In this document: piece by piece, positions 59,251 to 64,000 of the stretch
Layout: each line of letters opens with the position of its first letter
Position numbering within the stretch: the stretch's first letter is position 1
From: Streptomyces iranensis
GTDB lineage: Bacteria > Actinomycetota > Actinomycetes > Streptomycetales > Streptomycetaceae
Reading direction: 5' to 3'
DNA length: 64,000 nt
NCBI RefSeq assembly: GCF_017874715.1
Contig: NZ_JAGGLR010000019.1
Span: forward strand, 62,001 to 126,000
Position numbers and translations under genes: made by a program
Notes under the pieces: model-generated
Databases searched by the model: none
What the model saw: the letters and a program-made list of their open reading frames with translations, nothing else
What the model was told of the DNA's origin: nothing

Positions 59251-59924
59251 TGCTCCCTCGTCGTCGACTCCACTGCTTCCGGAGGAGTGAGCTCACCCGC
59301 GGGCACCAGGCCGGACTGCACCGCGTAGACCGCCGCCTGGGTCCGGCTGTGCACCCCGAGCTTGGTCAGGATGTGGCTCACATACGTCTTCACCGTCTGC
59401 TGGCCGATCCGCAGATCGTGGGCGATCTCCTTGTTGGCCTTGCCGCGCGCGAGCATGGTCAGCACCTCGGTTTCCCGCTCGGTGAGCTGCTCCGGGCCGC
59501 TGGGCTCCCTGACCTGGCCCATCAGCCGGGAGATCGCGGCGGGGGAGACATGGATCTGGCCCGCGGCCGCGGCCTTCACCGCGTTGCGGAGGTCGTCGGC
59601 CTCGGCGTTCTTCAGCAGAAAGCCGATGGCGCCCGCCCGGACGGCGCCCATGACCATGGCGTCGTCGAGGGAGCTGGTCAGCGCCACCACCTCGACCTCG
59701 GGGAGGTCCTGGCGGATCTCCGCCGTGGCCGATACGCCGTCCATCACCGGCATCAGCAGGTCCATCAGGACGACGTCGGGGCACAGCTCCCGGGCCAGCC
59801 GTACGGCTTCCCGGCCGTTGGTCGTCTCGCCGACCACCTTGATGTCGTTGTCGAGGCCAAGGATCATGCGCAGGCCCTGCCGGACCACCGCATGGTCGTC
59901 TGCGATCAGCACGCGAAGCGCCAC
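59235..59924 (-). CDS. NarL/FixJ-family response regulator
   Basis: 229 residues. Receiver with D10 acidic pocket (LIADD), phospho-acceptor D55 in VVLMDLLMPVMDG, conserved lysine in FLLKNAE, and LuxR-type output helix LTERETEVLTMLARGKANKEIAHDLRIGQQTVKTYVSHILTKL. The start is GTG at 59924 with AGGTGA 6 nt upstream. Partner of the collagen-insert kinase encoded downstream. Confidence 0.93.
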   Translation of the reverse strand: MALRVLIADDHAVVRQGLRMILGLDNDIKVVGETTNGREAVRLARELCPDVVLMDLLMPVMDGVSATAEIRQDLPEVEVVALTSSLDDAMVMGAVRAGAIGFLLKNAEADDLRNAVKAAAAGQIHVSPAAISRLMGQVREPSGPEQLTERETEVLTMLARGKANKEIAHDLRIGQQTVKTYVSHILTKLGVHSRTQAAVYAVQSGLVPAGELTPPEAVESTTREQWWSA

Positions 59925-59929
59925 TTGGT

Positions 59930-60622
59930 TCACCTGCCCATGGAGTACCCCGCCGCACGAGCGGAGACATACGCGGAAACGGTCGCGATCAGCGGTTCGA
60001 AGAGGGGAAGGGCCAGCAGGACGAGGACGCCCGCCGCCCATCCGCCCAGGACGTCACTCACCCAGTGGGTGCCCAGATAGACGGTGGTCAGACCGACGCC
60101 GACGGCCATCACGCAGGCGACCAGCGCGCCCGTCCGCCGGTGGTGACCGGCGAGATAGGCGAGGGTGCCCCAGACGACGACGGCGTTGGCGGCGTGACCG
60201 GAGGGGAAGACCATGCCGCCGTGGAAGAGCTCGGCGGACCCGGGGGTCCGGGCGTCGTACGGGCCCAGCCGCCCGGTGAGGATCTTGACGGCGCCGACGC
60301 TCGTGTTGAGCAGCAGCAGCGCCACTCCCAGGACCAGCGGCGGACGCGGGCTCCGGGTCCGGCCGCCGCGCCAGACGGCCCAGGCCAGGGCGGCCAGGGC
60401 GGTGGGGCCGCGCTGGCCCGCGATGACGAAGGCGTCCAGCGCCGGCCGGACCCGCGGCCACTGTTCGTACGGCTTGAACAGGGCCACCTGCCAGTCGAAC
60501 CGGACGAGCTGCGAGCCGGTGAGGACGGCCGTGAGGACCGCCGCGTAACAGGCGGCGGCCACCAGGAAGGCGATCGTGCGCCCGCGGCTCAGCGGGCATC
60601 GGATCCGTCCAGGGATTCGCAT
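59930..60622 (-). CDS. PAP2-family membrane phosphatase
   Basis: A 230-residue protein with about six helices. FPSGHAANAVVVWG is motif C2, and VYLGTHWVSDVLGGW is motif C3 with its histidine. In C1, KILTGRLGP has glycine in place of the usual arginine of K-x6-RP, and C3 has TT in place of SR. Likely substrate is a lipid phosphate such as undecaprenyl diphosphate or phosphatidic acid, but the replaced arginines leave activity open. First gene of an operon with the response regulator 5 bp downstream. The start at 60622 has no strong binding site; an in-frame repeat-rich extension reaches 60835. Confidence 0.82.
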   Translation of the reverse strand: MRIPGRIRCPLSRGRTIAFLVAAACYAAVLTAVLTGSQLVRFDWQVALFKPYEQWPRVRPALDAFVIAGQRGPTALAALAWAVWRGGRTRSPRPPLVLGVALLLLNTSVGAVKILTGRLGPYDARTPGSAELFHGGMVFPSGHAANAVVVWGTLAYLAGHHRRTGALVACVMAVGVGLTTVYLGTHWVSDVLGGWAAGVLVLLALPLFEPLIATVSAYVSARAAGYSMGR

Positions 60623-60923
60623 GAGGAGGGAACCCGTCTCGGTAGCTCCGCGATTCCATCCGAAGGGGGATTTGTCATTCCATTTGGCCCCCGGCCAACC
60701 CGCCCCGGATGGTCCCGCCCCCGGCCAACCCGCCCCGGATGGTCCCGCCCCAGGTGGTCCCGCCCCAGATGGTCGCCCCCATCCGTACGGGCTCATCCAG
60801 GTGAACCCGGCCCGTAGGCGAAACGTGAAACGCAAACGGCCCCCGCACCAGAGGGGGCCACCGCCGCACCCGAGGGGGCCACCGCCGTACCGAAGGCGGG
60901 CACGGGTCAGATCAGCCCGTCAC
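60623..60923. other. Intergenic region with a 30-bp duplication
   Basis: About 300 bp upstream of the PAP2 gene and downstream of the second response regulator gene. It contains the perfect 30-bp repeat listed next, two further half units, and a GGGGGCCACCGCCG repeat (about 60855-60890). Confidence 0.55.
60691..60750. repeat. 30-bp perfect tandem duplication
   Basis: Two identical units beginning CCGGCCAACCCGCCCCGGAT, followed by two 15-bp partial units. In the minus-strand PAP2 frame it would encode GAGWPGAGPS repeats. Confidence 0.9.
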
Positions 60924-61613
60924 TCACTCCTCCGGCCCCTCCGGCTGCGCGGGTTTGAAGCCGAATTCGGCGGCCTTCGCGACCGCCTCCAGCTGCGAGC
61001 GCGCCTCCAGCTTCTCCAGGATCCTGCGCACATGCGTGCGCACGGTGGCGTAGCTGATGCTCAGCCGCTCCGCGACGGCCCGATTGTCCAGGCCGTGGCT
61101 CATCAGCGTGAGGATCTCCTGCTCGCGCGGGGTCAGGCTCTCCAGACGCCCGGTCTGCTCGGCGGTGGACCGCGCGTCCTCGCGGTGCCGTGCCAGCACC
61201 TCCACCAGCGTGCTGGCCGGGATGAGGGTCTCGCCCTCGGCGGCCGAGCGGATGGCGGACGCGATCTCGTCGCCGCTCGCCGACTTCAGCAGATAGCCGC
61301 AGGCGCCCGCCTCCACGGCGGCCAGCAGCGCCGAGTCGCTGGCGTCGGCGCTGAGGATCACGATGGCGACGGACGGGTCATGGGCCCGGATGCCGCCGGC
61401 CGCGTCGGCCCCGGTGCCGTCGGGCAGCCGGAAGTCGACCAGCGCCACATCGGGCTTCATCTCCTTGGCCATCGGCACGGTCTCGGCGACCGAGTCGGCC
61501 CAGCCGACCACCGTCAGATCCGAGTACTCGGCCAGCAGGGCCCACAGCCCCTCGGCCACCACCCGGTGGTCCTCGACGATCAGCACCTTCGTCAATTCGG
61601 GAGGTGCGGTCAC
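60924..61613 (-). CDS. NarL/FixJ-family response regulator
   Basis: 229 residues. Acidic pocket VEDH near residue 14, phospho-acceptor D60 in VALVDFRLPDG, lysine in YLLKSAS, and output helix LTPREQEILTLMSHGLDNRAVAERLSISYATVRTHVRRILEKL. GTG start at 61613, overlapping the kinase stop (GTGA). It is encoded after its kinase in a three-gene operon with a small hypothetical protein first. Confidence 0.92.
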   Translation of the reverse strand: MTAPPELTKVLIVEDHRVVAEGLWALLAEYSDLTVVGWADSVAETVPMAKEMKPDVALVDFRLPDGTGADAAGGIRAHDPSVAIVILSADASDSALLAAVEAGACGYLLKSASGDEIASAIRSAAEGETLIPASTLVEVLARHREDARSTAEQTGRLESLTPREQEILTLMSHGLDNRAVAERLSISYATVRTHVRRILEKLEARSQLEAVAKAAEFGFKPAQPEGPEE

Positions 61614-63526
61614 GGCTGCGGGTCCCCTTCGGGGGAGTCGGGGGAGTCGGGGGTGGCGAGCGGCGCGCCCGGGGGAGTGCCGAGCGGCACCCAGAACTCC
61701 ACGGTGGTGCCGGAGCCGGGTTCGCTCTCGATCCGGCACCAGCCGCCCGCGATCTGGGCCCGCTCCTGGATCAGGGAGAGCCCGAGGTGGCCGGGGCGGG
61801 ACTCCACCTCGAGCGGGTTGTAGCCCTCGCCGTCGTCGACGATCCGCACCAGGCAGCCGTCGTCGAGCCCGAGCAGCTGCACATGGACCGTCTTGGCGTG
61901 GGCGTGCTTGCGCACGTTCACCAGCGCTTCCTGGGCGGTCCGGTAGATCAGCGCCATCGTCTCGGCCGGGGGGTGGGCGGTGAGCCGGTCCTCCAGCCGG
62001 TAGGTGACGCCGGTCTCGGTGCGCATCTGCTCCAGCAGGCCGCGCAGCGCCCCGGCCAGGCAGCCGTGCTCCAGGCTGGACGGCCGCAGGTCGAAGATCA
62101 GCTGGCGCAGCCGGCTGAGCGAGAGCTTCAGGGTCTCGTCCAGCTTGTCCATCACCCGCTGCTCGTCCGGGTCCCGCAGCCGCCGGCGCAGCTGCTGGAG
62201 GCGGAGGCTGGCGGCGGTGATCACCTGGATGGTGTCGTCGTGGATGTCGGCGGCGATCCGGCCGCGCTCGGCCTCCTGGGCGTGGACCAGATGGCTGAGC
62301 AGCGCCTGGCGGTCGCGGTCGGTGACCTCCAGCAGCTCCAGGCTGCGCTCCAGGACGAACTGGGCGCGCTGCACCTCGGTGATGTCGCGGATGGTCAGGA
62401 CGGTGAGCAGGCCTTCCTCCGTACGCAGCGGACTGATGCTGACGTCGGCGGGGAACTGCTTGGCGTCGCTGCGCCGCCCGACCAGCTCCATGCTGTGGCC
62501 GACCGGCTCCTCGAGGCTGTCGTCCCATTCGCGCAGCGAGACGGTGAGCGGCTGGTCGGGCAGCAGCGCCTCCACAGCCCGGCCGATCAGATGGTCGCGG
62601 TCGTAGCCGAAGAGCGCCTCGGTGCGGTGGTTGGCCGCCTGGATCCGGCCGCTGGTGTCCACGATCAGCATCGCGTCCGGGGAGGACTCGATGAGCTGGC
62701 GGAACCGGCTCTCGGCCGCCCGCAGCTGGCTGAGGTCGGCGACGAACACCACCCCGCGGGGCTGCCGGCCCTGCAGATGGCCGCCGCTGAACTGGGCGGG
62801 GAACTCGCCGCCGTCGCGACGGCGGCCGCTCATCGCGGACGGCGTGGTGAAGACCCGGCCGATCAGCTGCTCGGAGGCGGTGCGGTAGCGCTCGGGGACG
62901 AGGTCCCGCAGCCGCTTGTCGCGCAGCTCCGCCGAGCTGTAGCCGAACATGTGCCGGATGTGGGCGTTGGCGTACTCGATCCGGCCGCGCGGGCCGACCA
63001 CGAGCACTCCGCAGGGGGCGTGGCTGAGCAGCTCCAGGTACGAGTCCTCCAGGCGGTTGCCGACCAGGTCCTCGAACCGCCAGGAGGCGCGCTCGGCGCG
63101 GCGCAGCGGTTCGGCGCAGTCGGCGAGCAGCTCCGCGGACATGCTGAACTGATCGCGGGCGGCCCGGATGATCGCCTCGAGGATCTCCTCGGCGGGGGTG
63201 CCCTTGACCAGATAGCCGCTGGCCCCGACGGCGAGCATGTTCAGCACGGTCTCGCGTTCGCCGTGGGCGGACAGCGCCACCACCCGGGCCTCGGGGACCT
63301 GGTCGCGGATGGCCCGGACGCTGCCGGGGGCGTCGCCCCGGGGCATGTGCACATCCATGATCACGACTTGCGGGCGGTGGTCCACCGCCGCGCGCACGGC
63401 CTGCTCATGGTTGATGGCCAGGCCCACCAGCTCCAGGTCCGGGTGGGAGTCGATGAGGTCGGCGAGCGCCTCGCGGACGGCCGGGTCGTCATCGGCCACC
63501 ACAACGGCGATCCGGTTGTCGCCCAT
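61610..63526 (-). CDS. REC-PAS-PAS-HisKA_3 sensor kinase
   Basis: 638 residues, cytoplasmic. An N-terminal receiver (acidic pocket D12-D14, phospho-acceptor D58 in VVIMDVHMP, lysine in YLVKGTP) precedes two PAS domains (about 155-275 and 280-400), then HisKA_3 with H429 in RIAADIHDDTIQVI, and HATPase with EALVNVRKHAHA, DDGEGYN and GHLGLSLIQER. A receiver before the kinase is unusual for this Nar/Deg-type class. It suggests that another phospho-donor sets kinase activity. The start is the ATG at 63526. Confidence 0.91.
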   Translation of the reverse strand: MGDNRIAVVVADDDPAVREALADLIDSHPDLELVGLAINHEQAVRAAVDHRPQVVIMDVHMPRGDAPGSVRAIRDQVPEARVVALSAHGERETVLNMLAVGASGYLVKGTPAEEILEAIIRAARDQFSMSAELLADCAEPLRRAERASWRFEDLVGNRLEDSYLELLSHAPCGVLVVGPRGRIEYANAHIRHMFGYSSAELRDKRLRDLVPERYRTASEQLIGRVFTTPSAMSGRRRDGGEFPAQFSGGHLQGRQPRGVVFVADLSQLRAAESRFRQLIESSPDAMLIVDTSGRIQAANHRTEALFGYDRDHLIGRAVEALLPDQPLTVSLREWDDSLEEPVGHSMELVGRRSDAKQFPADVSISPLRTEEGLLTVLTIRDITEVQRAQFVLERSLELLEVTDRDRQALLSHLVHAQEAERGRIAADIHDDTIQVITAASLRLQQLRRRLRDPDEQRVMDKLDETLKLSLSRLRQLIFDLRPSSLEHGCLAGALRGLLEQMRTETGVTYRLEDRLTAHPPAETMALIYRTAQEALVNVRKHAHAKTVHVQLLGLDDGCLVRIVDDGEGYNPLEVESRPGHLGLSLIQERAQIAGGWCRIESEPGSGTTVEFWVPLGTPPGAPLATPDSPDSPEGDPQP

Positions 63527-63528
63527 CG

Positions 63529-63960
63529 CTACCCACCTCCCTTGAGGACGGCGCCCTGCAGCTCGCGGGGCTCGAGTTCATCGCGCCGGCAGTGCGCCAG
63601 CGACGGCATGACCGCGGCCAGCGGCGCGACCAGCACGTTGTAGTGGCTTCCGATGCGGTCGCAGACGGCCACCGCGGTCGCGGCGTCCCAGACCGCGGCC
63701 CAGAAGGCCCAGTCGTGTTTCTTGTGGTTCCGCGCGGCGTCCAGGGCGGCCCGGCGCGCCACCGAGGCGGCGACCAGAATCCGGTACCGCTCCTCGGGCG
63801 TGGTGGTGCGGTGGACCACTGCCCAGCCCTCGGCGCGGGTCTGGCTGGACGTCTGCTTCCACAGATCGGCCACCCGGTCGATCTCCTCCGGGGAGAGGTC
63901 CTCGATATGGGTCAGGAATTGTAGGACTCTTCGTGAGTTAGGGCCGAAAACTACGCTCAT
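63529..63960 (-). CDS. Hypothetical protein preceding the REC-PAS kinase
   Basis: A 143-residue soluble, mostly helical protein. N-terminal HIEDLSPEEIDRVADLWKQ, a tryptophan-rich middle (KHDWAFWAAVWDAATAVAVCDRIG), and a C-terminal CRRDELEPREL. I do not recognise a family. It ends 2 bp before the kinase start and is probably translated with it, so a role as an input or accessory protein of the two-component system is a reasonable inference. The promoter must lie between 63960 and the window edge or beyond. Confidence 0.75.
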   Translation of the reverse strand: MSVVFGPNSRRVLQFLTHIEDLSPEEIDRVADLWKQTSSQTRAEGWAVVHRTTTPEERYRILVAASVARRAALDAARNHKKHDWAFWAAVWDAATAVAVCDRIGSHYNVLVAPLAAVMPSLAHCRRDELEPRELQGAVLKGGG

Positions 63961-64000
63961 AGGACACTCCAGGACGCATGGTACATCTACGGAACTGGTG

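Noticed and set aside
49861..64000. Integrated element using the tRNA-Thr gene as attachment site
   Set aside because: The genes after the tRNA look accessory, but there is no integrase, excisionase, transfer gene or duplicated tRNA 3' end in the window.

Overview
The window is high-GC actinobacterial chromosome, almost certainly Streptomyces. It carries wblA, bldG with its anti-sigma partner, a TadA/B/C-Flp cluster, a membrane-fused thymidylate kinase, topA with a lysine-rich tail, frequent GTG/TTG starts and almost no TTA codons. Gene content and order from 1 to about 48 kb follow a conserved core segment. From memory it also parallels the Mycobacterium tuberculosis block from holB and topA through ssd/tad, acs, ephE, marP, nth and crp to whiB4 and ponA2.

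Layout. 0-14.2 kb: a class A penicillin-binding protein (cut by the left edge) diverges from wblA. Then come two ArsA-like ATPases, a DUF4177/RidA pair, a NUDIX/metallo-beta-lactamase pair, crp, nth, a CoA-type NUDIX, a MarP-like membrane serine protease, an epoxide-hydrolase-like protein and a holin-like membrane protein. 14.3-24.3 kb: nhaA with an acidic tail, acs, a membrane-anchored beta-carbonic anhydrase that looks like a SulP fusion lacking its transporter core, a deacetylase-like lipoprotein, a CooC-like ATPase divergent from a degenerate Fic-like protein, and a HAD phosphatase. 24.7-30.1 kb: ssd-tadA-tadB-tadC-Flp pilin-TadE-TadE-like, overlapping by a few bases at most junctions. 30.1-37.5 kb: a DEAD/DEAH helicase with a TTA codon, divergent from bldG and its anti-sigma gene, then hppA and a lipoprotein. 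37.7-49.9 kb: a methyltransferase, a small membrane protein, topA, the MFS-like/Tmk/coiled-coil fusion, holB, a secreted tripeptidyl-aminopeptidase-like enzyme and tRNA-Thr(CGT).

After the tRNA (49.9-64 kb) the content is more accessory: a DUF4232 lipoprotein, ArsR/MFS, a SigB/SigF-type sigma factor with small stress-type membrane and PRC-barrel genes, a GH8 enzyme, a polyprenyl synthase missing its second Asp-rich motif, and two unusual two-component systems. One kinase has a collagen-like Gly-X-Y insert. The other is a REC-PAS-PAS-kinase.

Two window-wide themes stand out. Developmental and stress regulation recurs (wblA, crp, bldG/anti-sigma, SigB-type sigma factor, bldA-type TTA codon). 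Short tandem repeats are unusually abundant, both between genes and as in-frame low-complexity inserts in otherwise ordinary enzymes. No CRISPR array, insertion sequence, integrase or biosynthetic gene cluster is visible.
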